A stretch of DNA of 64,000 nucleotides, from contig NZ_JALMEW010000002.1 of the NCBI RefSeq assembly GCF_023094245.1, positions 124,001 through 188,000 on the forward strand, in the 5' to 3' direction. Of this stretch, positions 1 to 8,214 are shown one piece after another (position 1 is the stretch's first letter; the number at the start of each line of letters is the position of its first letter). This stretch comes from Halomonas getboli (GTDB taxonomy: Bacteria; Pseudomonadota; Gammaproteobacteria; Pseudomonadales; Halomonadaceae). A program made the translations under genes and the position numbers. The notes under the pieces were generated by a model. That model worked only from the letters and a program-made list of their open reading frames with translations, searched no databases and was not told the DNA's origin.

Positions 1-471
1 TCCGGGCAGCCGATGACGGTTGACCGCAAGCCGGGCGATCTGCTGCTCGCTGAGGTCGCTCATCAGCAGCGCCGGCTGATAGGGGCGCTGGCGCTGGCGC
101 GAGCGCTCGCGGAAGGCCTCGACCCTGTCCTCGGGCAGATCGAGCAGATCCACCAGCAGCGACAGGGTCCGGTCCAGGTCGTCGACCCGCTCGCGGACGA
201 TGGTCAGGTTGTAGGTAGGGCGATTCTCGGCCAGCAGCTCGCCGTTGCGGTCGTAGATCAGGCCGCGGGTCGGCGGCAGCGGCTCGACCCGCACCCGGTT
301 CTTCTCGGAGCGGGTGCTGTAGACCTCGTGCTGGACGATCTGCAGGTAGAACAGGCGCCCGGCCAGCAGGCCGCTGAGCACCAGCACCACGACCACCGCC
401 AGCAGCGCGCGCAGGCGGAAGATCCGCAGTTCCTGTTGAGGATTCTTCAGGGTATCGCGTGGCGGACGCAT
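1..471 (-). CDS. mrdA: Penicillin-binding protein 2 (N-terminal part, cut by window edge)
   Basis: This is the first 157 codons of the transpeptidase that builds side-wall peptidoglycan during cell elongation. The start is the ATG at 471. A short cytoplasmic N-terminus is followed by one membrane segment at about residues 21-41, rich in Val and Leu. Then comes the PBP2 pedestal, with the RVRVEPLPPTRGLIYDRNG segment that is strongly conserved in this family. The reading frame is open to base 1, so the transpeptidase domain with its SxxK serine is outside the window. The gene lies 22 bp downstream of rlmH on the same strand, the usual gammaproteobacterial arrangement in which mrdA follows rsfS-rlmH. 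Identification is secure although the catalytic part cannot be seen. Confidence 0.9.
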   Translation of the reverse strand, partial: MRPPRDTLKNPQQELRIFRLRALLAVVVVLVLSGLLAGRLFYLQIVQHEVYSTRSEKNRVRVEPLPPTRGLIYDRNGELLAENRPTYNLTIVRERVDDLDRTLSLLVDLLDLPEDRVEAFRERSRQRQRPYQPALLMSDLSEQQIARLAVNRHRLPG

Positions 472-493
472 GCTTGGCGGAGACCTCGAGCGC

Positions 494-961
494 TCAGCGA
501 TGGTAGGGATGGCCGACCATCAGGGTCCAGGCCCGATAGAGCTGTTCGGCCAGCAGGATACGCACCAGGGGATGCGGCAGGGTCAGCGGCGACAGCGACC
601 AGCGCTGGTGAGCGCGCGCGGAGATCGCCGGGTCGAGCCCGTCGGGCCCGCCCACCAGCAGCACCACGTCACGGCCGCCGAGGCGCCACTCCTCGGCCTG
701 GCCGGCCAGCTGCTCGGTGCTCCAGGGCTTGCCGCCGACCTCGAGCGCCACCAGATGCTCATCGCCCTTGAGGCGGGCCTGGAGACGCTCGGACTCCTGG
801 GCGATGGCGCGACGGGTATCGGCATTCTTGCCCCGCGCCCCGGGGGCGATCTCCTCGACCTCGAGGGCGAAGTCGCGGGGCAGGCGCTTGCGGTATTCCT
901 CGACGCCCTTGGTCACCCAATCGGGCATCCTGGTGCCGACGGCCAGCAGTCTTACCTTCAT
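494..961 (-). CDS. rlmH: 23S rRNA (pseudouridine(1915)-N3)-methyltransferase RlmH
   Basis: This SPOUT-class methyltransferase methylates pseudouridine 1915 in helix 69 of 23S rRNA on assembled 70S ribosomes. The protein is 155 residues, exactly the usual RlmH length, and begins [16 protein letters not shown]. The SAM-binding knot is recognisable in LLVGGPDGL and in [20 protein letters not shown] near the C-terminus. The ATG at 961 overlaps the rsfS stop by four bases (ATGA), pointing to translational coupling. A longer in-frame start exists upstream but would add residues not typical of the family and would overlap rsfS. The rsfS-rlmH-mrdA order links ribosome maturation genes with cell-wall elongation, as in related genomes. 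Confidence 0.96.
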   Translation of the reverse strand: MKVRLLAVGTRMPDWVTKGVEEYRKRLPRDFALEVEEIAPGARGKNADTRRAIAQESERLQARLKGDEHLVALEVGGKPWSTEQLAGQAEEWRLGGRDVVLLVGGPDGLDPAISARAHQRWSLSPLTLPHPLVRILLAEQLYRAWTLMVGHPYHR

Positions 962-1329
962 GACGCGCCGTGGGCCCGCTCTTCCTCCAGCGCCACACCA
1001 TCGCTGGGCAGGTCGGCCCACAGGCGCTCCAGGTCATAGAGGGCGCGGGTCTCGGGCATCATCAGATGCACCACCATGTCGCCGAGGTCGACCAGCACCC
1101 AGTCGGCACCGCTCTCGCCCTCGACGCCCAGCGGCGTCACGCCCTCTTCCTTCACGGTCTGGATCAGCTTGTTGGACAGCGCCGCCAGGTGGCGGTTGGA
1201 GGTACCGCTGGCGACCACCATCAGGTCGGTCACGCTGGTCAGGGAGGAAACGTCGATGACGGTGATGTCCTGAGCCTTGAGCTCCTCCAGTGCGTTCAGC
1301 ACCAGCGTCTTGAGTGCGTCGATGTGCAT
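958..1329 (-). CDS. rsfS: Ribosomal silencing factor RsfS
   Basis: RsfS (formerly YbeB/Iojap) binds ribosomal protein L14 and blocks joining of 30S and 50S subunits when nutrients are scarce. The 123-residue product begins [20 protein letters not shown] and carries the conserved core [13 protein letters not shown] and [14 protein letters not shown], which form the L14-binding face. It ends in a short acidic tail. It lies 120 bp downstream of nadD on the same strand and overlaps rlmH by four bases, so it is probably the middle gene of a proA-nadD-rsfS-rlmH-mrdA unit. Length and motifs are standard. Confidence 0.96.
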   Translation of the reverse strand: MHIDALKTLVLNALEELKAQDITVIDVSSLTSVTDLMVVASGTSNRHLAALSNKLIQTVKEEGVTPLGVEGESGADWVLVDLGDMVVHLMMPETRALYDLERLWADLPSDGVALEEERAHGAS

Positions 1330-1412
1330 ACCCTTCGTATCAGCCCCTCTAGGCGAAAATGATCACGCCGCCATTGTACCGGCTCGGGCCGTGCCTGGCA
1401 GCGCCCGATAAC

Positions 1413-1441
1413 GGCCCGGCCACGTTTTTTTGTGCCGGGCC
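1413..1441. repeat. Hairpin with a T7/A7 run in its loop, nadD-rsfS gap
   Basis: The 120-bp gap between nadD and rsfS holds an inverted repeat with arms GGCCCGG and CCGGGCC, extended inward by CAC/GTG with one bulged base. The run of seven T residues (A on the minus strand) is in the loop, not after the stem, so this does not fit a normal intrinsic terminator in either direction. It could be an RNA processing or attenuation element of the operon. That function is only inferred from position. Confidence 0.4.
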
Positions 1442-1449
1442 GCCAGCGG

Positions 1450-2118
1450 CTAGCGTCGATAGAGTCCCGCGGAGAGAATTCGTTCCTCGACCGCCTCCGG
1501 CAGCAGGTAGCGCACGCTGCGCCCCTCGGCCAGCCGATGGCGCACCTCGGTGGCCGAGATCGCCATGCGCGACGGCAGCCGCAGGCGCAGCAGCCCGCCG
1601 CACGGCGCGGCCATCAGCGTCTCGGCGTCATCGACCTCGCGACCGTCGATCAGCGCGGCGAGCGCCTCGGGCAGCGCGGCATCGTGATCCGGGCGGTCCA
1701 TCACCACCAGGTGCGCCAGCGCGAACAGCCGTTCGGGCTCGCGCCATTCGGCCAGCCGCAGGAAGGCGTCGTGGCCGAGCGCCATGACCAGCCGCGCCTC
1801 GGGGCCATGGTCGCGGCGCAGCGTGGCGAGGGTGTCGGCGCTGTAGGACGGCCCCTCGCGCTCGAGCTCGCGCGGATCGGCGACCAGCCCGGGGGTATCG
1901 CCGATGCCGAGGCGCAGCAGCGCCAGGCGTTCCTCGGGGGTGATGTGCGGTTCGCCACGCAGCGGCGGCTGGGCCGCGGGGATCATGTGCACCCGATCGA
2001 GCCCCAGTGCCTCGTGCAGCTCCACGGCGCTGCGGAGATGACCGAGATGGACGGGGTCGAAGGTCCCGCCCAGCATGGCGATGCGCGGGGCACGCTCGTT
2101 CAAAGACACCTCGCTCAC
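1450..2118 (-). CDS. nadD: Nicotinate-nucleotide adenylyltransferase NadD
   Basis: NadD transfers AMP from ATP to nicotinate mononucleotide, the adenylation step of NAD synthesis, in the cytoplasm. The 222-residue protein has the nucleotidyltransferase signature [15 protein letters not shown] near its N-terminus and the second signature [10 protein letters not shown] near residue 185, followed by [13 protein letters not shown]. The start is the GTG at 2118, which overlaps the proA stop (GTGA); the first conserved residues follow about 12 codons later. The overlap suggests that nadD translation depends on ribosomes finishing proA. Length is normal for gammaproteobacterial NadD. Confidence 0.95.
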   Translation of the reverse strand: MSEVSLNERAPRIAMLGGTFDPVHLGHLRSAVELHEALGLDRVHMIPAAQPPLRGEPHITPEERLALLRLGIGDTPGLVADPRELEREGPSYSADTLATLRRDHGPEARLVMALGHDAFLRLAEWREPERLFALAHLVVMDRPDHDAALPEALAALIDGREVDDAETLMAAPCGGLLRLRLPSRMAISATEVRHRLAEGRSVRYLLPEAVEERILSAGLYRR

Positions 2119-3407
2119 TGACGGATCTGGCCGTCGCCGAGCACCACGTACTTGCGCGTGGTCAGGCCCTCGAGGCCCACCGGGCCGCGCACGTGAAGAC
2201 GATCGGTGGAGATGCCGATCTCCGCGCCCAGGCCGTACTCGAAGCCATCGGCGAAGCGGGTGGAGGCGTTGACCATCACCGAGCTGGAATCGACCTCGGC
2301 CAGGAAGCGCCGCGCGAGGGTATAGCTCTCGGTGACGATGGCATCGGTGTGGCGCGAGCTGTAGCGCTCGATGTGCGCCATGGCGTCATCGATGCCGTCG
2401 ACCACGCGAATCGCCAGCACCGGCGCCAGGTATTCCGCCGCCCAGTCGGCCTCGGTGGCCGCGGCGACGTCGCCGAGGATCGCCCGGGTGCGCTCGCAGC
2501 CGCGCAGCTCGACGCCATGCTCGGCGTAGGCCGCAGCCAGTGCGGGCAGCAGGTCCTCGGCCACCGGGGCGTCGACCAGCAGGGTCTCCATGGTATTGCA
2601 GGTGCCGTAGCGCTGGGTCTTGGCGTTGACGGCGATGGCCAGCGCCTTGTCGCGATCCGCGCTGGTGTCCAGATAGACGTGACAGACCCCGTCCAGGTGC
2701 TTGATCACCGGCACCCGTGCGTCGCGAGAGATGCGCTCGATCAGCGACTTGCCGCCGCGCGGAATGATCACGTCGACATACTGCGGCATGGCGATCAGCT
2801 GCCCCACCGCCGCGCGGTCGGTGGTCGCCACCACCTGAACGGCCCCCTCGGGCAGCCCGGCGCGCGCGAGGCCCTCGCGGATGCAGGCCGCGATGGCGGC
2901 GTTCGATTCGCTCGCCTCGGAGCCGCCGCGCAGGATGGCCGCGTTGCCCGACTTGAGACACAGGCTGGCGGCTTCCATGGTGACGTTGGGCCGCGATTCG
3001 TAGATGATACCGATCACGCCCAGCGGCACGCGCATCTGGCCGACCTGAATACCGCTCGGGCGGGCGCTGAGGCCGTCGATCTCGCCAACCGGATCGGGCA
3101 GCGCCGCGACCTGATGCAGCCCCTCGATCATGGCGTCGAAGCGGGCCTCATTGAGTGCCAGGCGGTCGAGCAGCGCGGCGTCGAGGCCGTTCTCGCGGCC
3201 GCGTTCCATGTCGCGAGCATTGGCCGCCAGCACCGCGTCGCGGGATTCACCCAGCCGCTCGGCCATGGCCTTGAGGGCGGCATTCTTGGACGCGGTGTCG
3301 GCGCGGCGCAGGCGAGCGGCGGCGTCACGCGCCTGCTGCCCCAGCTGCTGCATATAGGCATCGACGTCGGTGATGACACCGTTGGTGTGGGAAGCGTGAG
3401 CTGTCAT
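2115..3407 (-). CDS. proA: Gamma-glutamyl phosphate reductase ProA
   Basis: ProA reduces gamma-glutamyl phosphate to glutamate semialdehyde with NADPH, the second step of proline synthesis. The 430-residue protein is an aldehyde-dehydrogenase-fold enzyme. It shows [16 protein letters not shown] (cofactor region), [11 protein letters not shown], and the catalytic cysteine in [15 protein letters not shown]. The ATG at 3407 ([10 protein letters not shown]) is chosen because it gives the usual length; in-frame starts further upstream reach into the divergent gene at 3498. The stop overlaps the nadD GTG. ProA heads the minus-strand group that runs down to mrdA. Proline synthesis matters for osmotic balance in halophiles, but no osmotic control signal was recognised upstream. 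Confidence 0.96.
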   Translation of the reverse strand: MTAHASHTNGVITDVDAYMQQLGQQARDAAARLRRADTASKNAALKAMAERLGESRDAVLAANARDMERGRENGLDAALLDRLALNEARFDAMIEGLHQVAALPDPVGEIDGLSARPSGIQVGQMRVPLGVIGIIYESRPNVTMEAASLCLKSGNAAILRGGSEASESNAAIAACIREGLARAGLPEGAVQVVATTDRAAVGQLIAMPQYVDVIIPRGGKSLIERISRDARVPVIKHLDGVCHVYLDTSADRDKALAIAVNAKTQRYGTCNTMETLLVDAPVAEDLLPALAAAYAEHGVELRGCERTRAILGDVAAATEADWAAEYLAPVLAIRVVDGIDDAMAHIERYSSRHTDAIVTESYTLARRFLAEVDSSSVMVNASTRFADGFEYGLGAEIGISTDRLHVRGPVGLEGLTTRKYVVLGDGQIRQ

Positions 3408-3497
3408 GCCGTAGAGTGTCTCCAGGAAGTAGGGCCGCAGCATCGGGCCACGCCCCAGGCTCGTGTCGAATCGGGAAGGAGCCCATACTAAGTCACC

Positions 3498-4367
3498 ATG
3501 CAGAGCAAGTACAAAGCCGGGCTGATGCGCGCCAACCTGCTGGTCGCCGCCTGCCTCGCGAGCTTCCTGGCCGCCACTGCCGAGACACTGCCGGACGCCT
3601 TGCTGCTGAGCCTGGCGGCGCTGTGGCTGGCGGTGACGGCCACCCAGGTGGGGCTGAGCCACCGCCACCCGGCCACCCTGCCCTGGCAGCTGCTGCCGGG
3701 CCTGCTGCTGGCCGCCATGCTGTGGGTCACGCCGGAGCGCCACCTGACCTGGCTATGGGCCTGGGCACTGCTGCTGATGCTGCCCCAGCCTCGCTGGGTG
3801 CTGCCCTTCAACGGCGTGCTGGCCGCCGCCAGCTGGTGGCCGCTGCGCGACCTGCTGGGGCTGGAAGCCTGGCTGTTGGCCGGCCTGCTGCTGGCCGGAC
3901 TGATGCTGCTGGGGCTGTCGCGCTCGCTGGAGCTCCAGGCTCTGCGTCGCCGCATCCGCCATCGCGCCCGACTGGTCCCGGAACTGGCCCTGTGGCCGAG
4001 CCGCCGCCTCCACCACGACGTGCAGCGCGAACGCCAGCGCGCCCGCCAGGAGGGCGGCCACATCGAGCTGCTGCTGCTGCACGTCGGCCGTCGTCGCCTG
4101 TGGCCGCTGGCCGAGCGGCTGTGCCGGCGCCTGCAGCCGTTCGAGAACGGCTATCGGCTCGACCGCCACACCCTGGCGCTGCTGCTGGTCCACCGCGACG
4201 GCAAACAGGCCGAGCGGCGGCGGCAGGTGCTGCTGGACGACCTGGAAGATCGTGTGCGCGTGCGGGTGATCCACCTGCCGCAGCTGGGCTCTCTGGCCAG
4301 CGAACGCCGCGCCTTCAAGCGCCAGACCCGCGCCTTCGAGGTTCGAGAGGCCGTGCCCCATGATTGA
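3498..4367 (+). CDS. Membrane protein with degenerate GGDEF-like C-terminus (first of a pair)
   Basis: This 289-residue protein starts with about five closely spaced hydrophobic segments (residues 10-150, very rich in Leu and Ala). A charged linker follows (about 155-185), then a cytoplasmic domain of about 110 residues. The tail has the general layout of a GGDEF domain: a strand like [12 protein letters not shown], a helix, then [18 protein letters not shown] where an active cyclase would read GGDEFALLL. None of the GGDEF metal or substrate residues survive, so it should not make cyclic di-GMP. It overlaps the next gene by eight bases, and that gene has the same architecture. The role is unknown; sensory or c-di-GMP-related signalling is an inference from fold only. 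Confidence 0.65.
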   Translation: MQSKYKAGLMRANLLVAACLASFLAATAETLPDALLLSLAALWLAVTATQVGLSHRHPATLPWQLLPGLLLAAMLWVTPERHLTWLWAWALLLMLPQPRWVLPFNGVLAAASWWPLRDLLGLEAWLLAGLLLAGLMLLGLSRSLELQALRRRIRHRARLVPELALWPSRRLHHDVQRERQRARQEGGHIELLLLHVGRRRLWPLAERLCRRLQPFENGYRLDRHTLALLLVHRDGKQAERRRQVLLDDLEDRVRVRVIHLPQLGSLASERRAFKRQTRAFEVREAVPHD

Positions 4368-5295
4368 AATCTCCGCCTCGCGTCCGCGCCTGTTCATCCT
4401 GGTGCTGGGCATCGCCACCCTGTTGCTGATCGGCCAGGCGCTGTGGTTCTACCTGATGGGCGACTACGTGCGCATCCTGCTGCCGGCGCTGCTCGCCCCA
4501 CTCATGGCCCTCGCCACTCTGCTGGCCGCCGCGGGCGACGCGTCGCGTCGGGCCTCCGCCTATCTGGCACTGATCTGCGGCTTCCTGCTGATCGCGGTCG
4601 AACTGCCCAGCCAGTCCGGCTTCCCGGCGCTGTGGATCGGCCTGCCGCCGATCCTGACCCTGGTGCTGCTGCCACTGGGTCCGGCCACGCTGCTCAACCT
4701 GGCGCTGACGCCGATCTGGCTGGCCCTGCTCGGCAACGGCGAAGCCGACGCCGACCTGGCCGCCGGCTATCTGACGCTGGTCGCCGTGGCCTCACTGGCG
4801 CTGTGGGACCGTCTGCGCCAGCGTGCGCTGCTGCAGACGACCGATCCGCTGGATCAGGAATGTCCGGCGCTGACGCGCACGCGCCTGCACGAACGCCTCA
4901 CCGGCGAGTTCGAGCGCGCCCGGCTGCTCGAACGCCCCCTCTCTGTATTGCTGCTGCATTTGCCTCAGCTCGAGATGACCCGCGAGCAGTTCGGCGACGT
5001 ACCGCGGCGCGCCATGCTGAAGACACTCTGCCAGTGCATACTGCGCGACAGCCGCGACCTCGACGCGCTGGGACGGGAGGACGAGGCCGCCTTCTGGCTG
5101 ATCCTGCCGGACACCACCGAGAGCGGCGCCCTGCTGATGCGCCATCGCCTGCAGCAGGCCATGGAACAGATCGTGCTGGTGGACACCGGGCCACTGGAGG
5201 TTCGCCTGCGCCTGGAGGCACCCCGCTCCGGTGAGTCGTGCCAGGCCTTCCTGGCCCGACTGCAGGCCATGACCCAGACCCTGGCCAGCGGCTGA
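4360..5295 (+). CDS. Membrane protein with degenerate GGDEF domain (second of a pair)
   Basis: The 311-residue product has five or six predicted membrane segments in residues 10-150, then a cytoplasmic domain that can be aligned by eye with diguanylate cyclases. TDPLDQECPALTRTRLHERL corresponds to the TDPLTGLxNRR entry motif, and LGREDEAAFWLILPDTTES corresponds to the GGDEF active-site loop. The GGDEF signature has become GREDE, and the Asp/Asn substrate contacts are not evident, so cyclase activity is doubtful. It starts eight bases inside the preceding gene and ends 28 bp before the DedA-PAP2 gene. It is better preserved than its neighbour, which suggests duplication followed by unequal decay. 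Effector or scaffold function is an inference. Confidence 0.65.
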   Translation: MIEISASRPRLFILVLGIATLLLIGQALWFYLMGDYVRILLPALLAPLMALATLLAAAGDASRRASAYLALICGFLLIAVELPSQSGFPALWIGLPPILTLVLLPLGPATLLNLALTPIWLALLGNGEADADLAAGYLTLVAVASLALWDRLRQRALLQTTDPLDQECPALTRTRLHERLTGEFERARLLERPLSVLLLHLPQLEMTREQFGDVPRRAMLKTLCQCILRDSRDLDALGREDEAAFWLILPDTTESGALLMRHRLQQAMEQIVLVDTGPLEVRLRLEAPRSGESCQAFLARLQAMTQTLASG

Positions 5296-5323
5296 CGCCG
5301 CCGCCATCCTCGAGGAGGGAACC

Positions 5324-6727
5324 TTGCATCTCGTCGACCTGCTCCAGCAGCTGACCCCGTCGCCGACCGTCCTGCTGCTGCTGACCGCGCTCATCGCGCT
5401 GGTGGAATCCCTGGCCCTGGTGGGGCTGCTGGTGCCCGGCGTGGTACTGATTACCGCAGTCGCGTCCCTGGCCGGCCACCACCAGGTGGGCGCTCCCCCG
5501 ATGATGGTGGCCGCCTTCGTCGGCGCCGTGATCGGTGACGGGCTCAGCTTCTGGCTCGGCGCCACCCAGCGCGAGCGCGTCACCGGCCTCTGGCCGCTGT
5601 CACGCTATCCGGAATGGCTGGCCCAGGGCGCCCGCTTCTTTCGGCGACACGGTTCGCTGTCGGTCTTCCTCGGGCGCTTCGTCGGGCCGGTGCGCCCGGT
5701 GATACCGCTGATCGCCGGCATGATGGACATGGCCCCGCGCCGCTTCCTGATCGCCAACCTGACCTCCGCGGCGCTGTGGGCGCCGGCCTACGTGCTCCCC
5801 GGCTACCTGCTGGGGCGCACCTGGCGGCGCCTGCCCGGCATCCCCGAAGCCCTGGAACCCTGGCTGGCGGGCCTCGGCGCCCTGATCGTGGCGCTGGCAC
5901 TGGTGTTCTCCTGGCTGCGCCATCAAACCCATCACGATGGCCTGATCTACCGCGCCATGGCCGACCTGTTGCACCGCCACCCCCGCGGCCAGCGCCTGTG
6001 GCAGGCGCTGGCCCGCACCCGGGAACGCGAGGCACCGCTGGGCACCTGGCTGCTGCTGCTGACCTCGCTCACCGCCCTTTCGGCCCTGACCCTGCTGGTG
6101 CTGCAGCAGGGCGGCCCGCTGCCCATGGACCGCCGGCTCGACACGCTGATGGGCGGCCTGACGCTGCCGAGCCTGAGCGTGCTCGGCGAGACGCTGGCGC
6201 GGCTCGGCGATCTCTACGGCGTCATCGCCCTGATACTGCCCTGGGGGCTCTGGTGGCTGGCTCGCGGCAGGCTCGACGTGCTGGTTCACTTCGGCGGCGG
6301 GCTGTTCGGGATCGCCGCACTCAACACCCTCGGCAAGGCGCTGATCGGCCGTGTGCGCCCGGACACGCCACTGCACCTGGCGGACTCGTTCTCCTATCCC
6401 AGCGCTCACACCTCCACCGCCGTGGTGCTCTACGGCCTGGCCGCGGCCTTCATCGCCCGCGAGCTGCCGCTGTCACGACGCTTCTGGGCCTACTGGGGCG
6501 CCATCGCCATCATCGTGCCGATGGCGCTGTCGCGGCTGGTGCTGGGGGTGCACTGGCTGAGCGATTTGATCGGCGGCGCCCTGCTCGGGCTGGTGGTCTG
6601 CGCGCTGGTGCAGCTGGCCTGGCAGCGCCGGCCGCATCGCACCCTTCGGCCCTGCCCCTGGCCGCTGCTCGGCGCGGCGTCGCTGGCGCTGGTTGCCGCG
6701 CGCATCGCCTGGCTGGGGCCGGTGTAG
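5324..6727 (+). CDS. DedA-family membrane protein fused to a PAP2 phosphatase
   Basis: This 467-residue integral membrane protein joins two domains. Residues about 15-195 are DedA/SNARE-associated-like (FLGRFVGPVRPVIPLIAGM); this family includes UptA-type undecaprenyl-phosphate flippases. Residues about 240-440 are a PAP2 acid phosphatase with all three motifs: KALIGRVRPD, SYPSAHTS and SRLVLGVHWLSD. PAP2 members of this kind remove phosphate from undecaprenyl pyrophosphate or other lipid phosphates. A joined flippase and phosphatase would fit carrier-lipid recycling at the outer face of the inner membrane (inference). The start is the TTG at 5324, preceded by GAGGAGGGA at good spacing. The gene ends just before a 7-bp tandem repeat and a terminator. 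Confidence 0.85.
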   Translation: MHLVDLLQQLTPSPTVLLLLTALIALVESLALVGLLVPGVVLITAVASLAGHHQVGAPPMMVAAFVGAVIGDGLSFWLGATQRERVTGLWPLSRYPEWLAQGARFFRRHGSLSVFLGRFVGPVRPVIPLIAGMMDMAPRRFLIANLTSAALWAPAYVLPGYLLGRTWRRLPGIPEALEPWLAGLGALIVALALVFSWLRHQTHHDGLIYRAMADLLHRHPRGQRLWQALARTREREAPLGTWLLLLTSLTALSALTLLVLQQGGPLPMDRRLDTLMGGLTLPSLSVLGETLARLGDLYGVIALILPWGLWWLARGRLDVLVHFGGGLFGIAALNTLGKALIGRVRPDTPLHLADSFSYPSAHTSTAVVLYGLAAAFIARELPLSRRFWAYWGAIAIIVPMALSRLVLGVHWLSDLIGGALLGLVVCALVQLAWQRRPHRTLRPCPWPLLGAASLALVAARIAWLGPV

Positions 6728-6730
6728 GGG

Positions 6731-6765
6731 CAAGCGGCAAGCGGCAAGCGGCAAGCGGCAAGTCG
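6731..6765. repeat. Tandem 7-bp repeat, four and a half copies
   Basis: The unit CAAGCGG is repeated four times exactly from 6731 to 6758, followed by a diverged fifth copy, CAAGTCG. It lies four bases after the DedA-PAP2 stop codon and before a terminator. No coding function is likely. The array could vary in copy number by slippage. Confidence 0.8.
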
Positions 6766-6790
6766 ATAGCCTGAAATCGCCCAGAGTAAA

Positions 6791-6824
6791 AGAAACCCCA
6801 AAGGCCAAGGCCTTCGGGGTTTCT
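6791..6824. terminator. Bidirectional intrinsic terminator
   Basis: A long hairpin pairs AGAAACCCC with GGGGTTTCT and, inside it, AAGGCC with GGCCTT. On the plus strand the stem ends in TTTCTT; on the minus strand it ends in TTTCTTTTACTC. It separates the plus-strand DedA-PAP2 gene from the convergent LysE-type gene and can serve both. A 14-bp direct repeat (TGTAGCTCGGCGCT twice) follows at 6825-6852. Confidence 0.85.
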
Positions 6825-6850
6825 TGTAGCTCGGCGCTTGTAGCTCGGCG

Positions 6851-7474
6851 CTAGCCCAGGATCAGCCAGGCCCCGACGCCGATCATCAGCGTGCCGGCCA
6901 GGCGGTTGAGCAGGCGCACCTTGTCGGCCTGGCCCAGCAGATGACGCAGGGTCTGGCCGCCGGTGGCATAGGCCAGCAGCGCGCCGAGCTCGATGGTCAG
7001 GATGATCGCCACCAGCGCGGCCAGCTGCGCGGCGAGCGGCCGCGAGGCGTCGAGGAACGGCGGCAGCAGGGCGACGAAGAAGGCCCAGCCCTTGGGATTG
7101 GCCACCGCGGTGACGAAGCCCTGCATGGCCAGCTCGCGGCGCCCGGCGCGGCCCTGGCTCTCGAGGTTGTCGGGAATCGCCATGCGACCCCGAGAGCGCC
7201 ACATCATCACGCCGAGATAGGCCAGGTAGGCGCCGCCCACCCACTTGAACACCGCGAACAGCGCCGGCTGGCGCAGCATCAGCGTGGCCACCCCGGCCCC
7301 GGCCGCCACCGCGACCAACCCCACGCCGACGAGCTCGCCGACCATCATCCACAGGGTGCGTCGCACGCCCTGGGTCATGCCCAGCACCATGGCCAGGGTC
7401 ATGCACATGCCCGGCGTCAGCGACACCAGCAGAAAGGTCGGCACGAACACCGACAGCACGGCGAGATCGATCAT
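6851..7474 (-). CDS. LysE/RhtB-family amino-acid exporter
   Basis: The 207-residue inner-membrane protein has the six-segment layout of the LysE/RhtB translocator family, which exports amino acids and related compounds. It carries the family signature TPGMCMTLAMVLGMTQG in the first helix pair and the conserved VANPKGWAFFVALLPPFLD in the second half. The ATG at 7474 is preferred because AGGAGG lies ten bases upstream; a longer in-frame start at 7516 lacks such a site. It points toward the DedA-PAP2 gene and shares the terminator at 6791-6824. The substrate cannot be read from sequence. A second LysE-family gene lies at 27983. Confidence 0.88.
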   Translation of the reverse strand: MIDLAVLSVFVPTFLLVSLTPGMCMTLAMVLGMTQGVRRTLWMMVGELVGVGLVAVAAGAGVATLMLRQPALFAVFKWVGGAYLAYLGVMMWRSRGRMAIPDNLESQGRAGRRELAMQGFVTAVANPKGWAFFVALLPPFLDASRPLAAQLAALVAIILTIELGALLAYATGGQTLRHLLGQADKVRLLNRLAGTLMIGVGAWLILG

Positions 7475-7537
7475 GAAATACGGGCCTCCTCCTTGAATGG
7501 CCAATGCGTCGGGCAAGGGGCGAGGGAAGCCTCCTCA

Positions 7538-7585
7538 CCTCTTACCCCTCACTCCTTACCTCTCACTCCTTACCCCTCTCACTCC
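7538..7585. repeat. CT-rich direct repeats between ubiX and the LysE-type gene
   Basis: The motif CTCACTCCTTACC occurs at 7548-7560 and again at 7562-7574, a 14-bp period, with partial copies on both sides. The block overlaps the last codons of ubiX. It resembles the tandem repeat at 6731 in being short, intergenic and probably slippage-prone, but the unit sequence is different. Confidence 0.6.
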
Positions 7586-8214
7586 ATCTCCCCCCAGCGC
7601 GGCATCAGGCGATGCTCGATGCCGAGCTGATTGAGAATGCGCGCGACGATGAAGTCGACCAGGTCCTCGACCGAGGCCGGCCGATGATAGAAGCCCGGCG
7701 CCGCCGGCATCACCACCGCGCCCAGGCGGGTCAGGTTCAGCATGTGCTCGAGGTGGATCGCCGACAGCGGCGTCTCGCGCGGCACCAGGATCAGCTGGCG
7801 CCGCTCCTTCAGCGCCACGTCGGCGGCGCGCTCGATCAGGTTGTTGCTGGCGCCGCAGGCCACCGCCGAGAGCGTGCCCGTGGAACAGGGGCAGATCACC
7901 ATCGCCGAGCTGGCGCCGGAGCCGGAGGCCACCGGCGCCATCCAGTCCTCGCGACCGAAGCAGCGGATCTGTCCAGGCGCCGCGCCGGCGCGATCGGTGA
8001 GCGCCTCGGCCAGCCGTTCGGGGCGCGCCGGCAGGTCGCTGTCGGTCTCGGTGGCGATCACCAGGTGCGCAGCCTTGGAGATCATCACCCAGACCTCGCG
8101 CTCGGCCGCCACCAGCGCCTCGATCAGGCGCAGTCCGTACTGGGCGCCGGAGGCGCCGGTCAGCGCCACGGTGACCGGGGCACCGAAGCGCTCGCTGCCG
8201 TGTTCAGCCGCCAT
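7579..8214 (-). CDS. ubiX: Flavin prenyltransferase UbiX
   Basis: UbiX attaches a dimethylallyl group to FMN, giving the prenylated flavin used by the decarboxylase UbiD in ubiquinone synthesis. The 211-residue protein has the FMN-binding start VTVALTGASGAQYGLRLIEAL, the central ICPCSTGTLSAVACGASNNL, and RRQLILVPRETPLSAIHLEHM, all typical of the family. The C-terminus (PGFYHRPASVEDLVDF) is also conserved. The start at 8214 lies 11 bases inside mpl, so the two genes are probably cotranscribed in the order mpl-ubiX, a linkage seen in other gammaproteobacteria. The last codons run into a CT-rich repeat. Confidence 0.94.
   Translation of the reverse strand: MAAEHGSERFGAPVTVALTGASGAQYGLRLIEALVAAEREVWVMISKAAHLVIATETDSDLPARPERLAEALTDRAGAAPGQIRCFGREDWMAPVASGSGASSAMVICPCSTGTLSAVACGASNNLIERAADVALKERRQLILVPRETPLSAIHLEHMLNLTRLGAVVMPAAPGFYHRPASVEDLVDFIVARILNQLGIEHRLMPRWGEME

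Noticed and set aside
13..771. Long plus-strand frame opposite mrdA and rlmH
   Set aside because: It is the antisense of two well-identified genes, with Gln/His/Arg-rich composition typical of shadows in high-GC DNA.
6740..6850. Small RNA gene between the DedA-PAP2 and LysE-type genes
   Set aside because: The hairpin is explained as a bidirectional terminator and the remainder as short repeats; there is no promoter signal.
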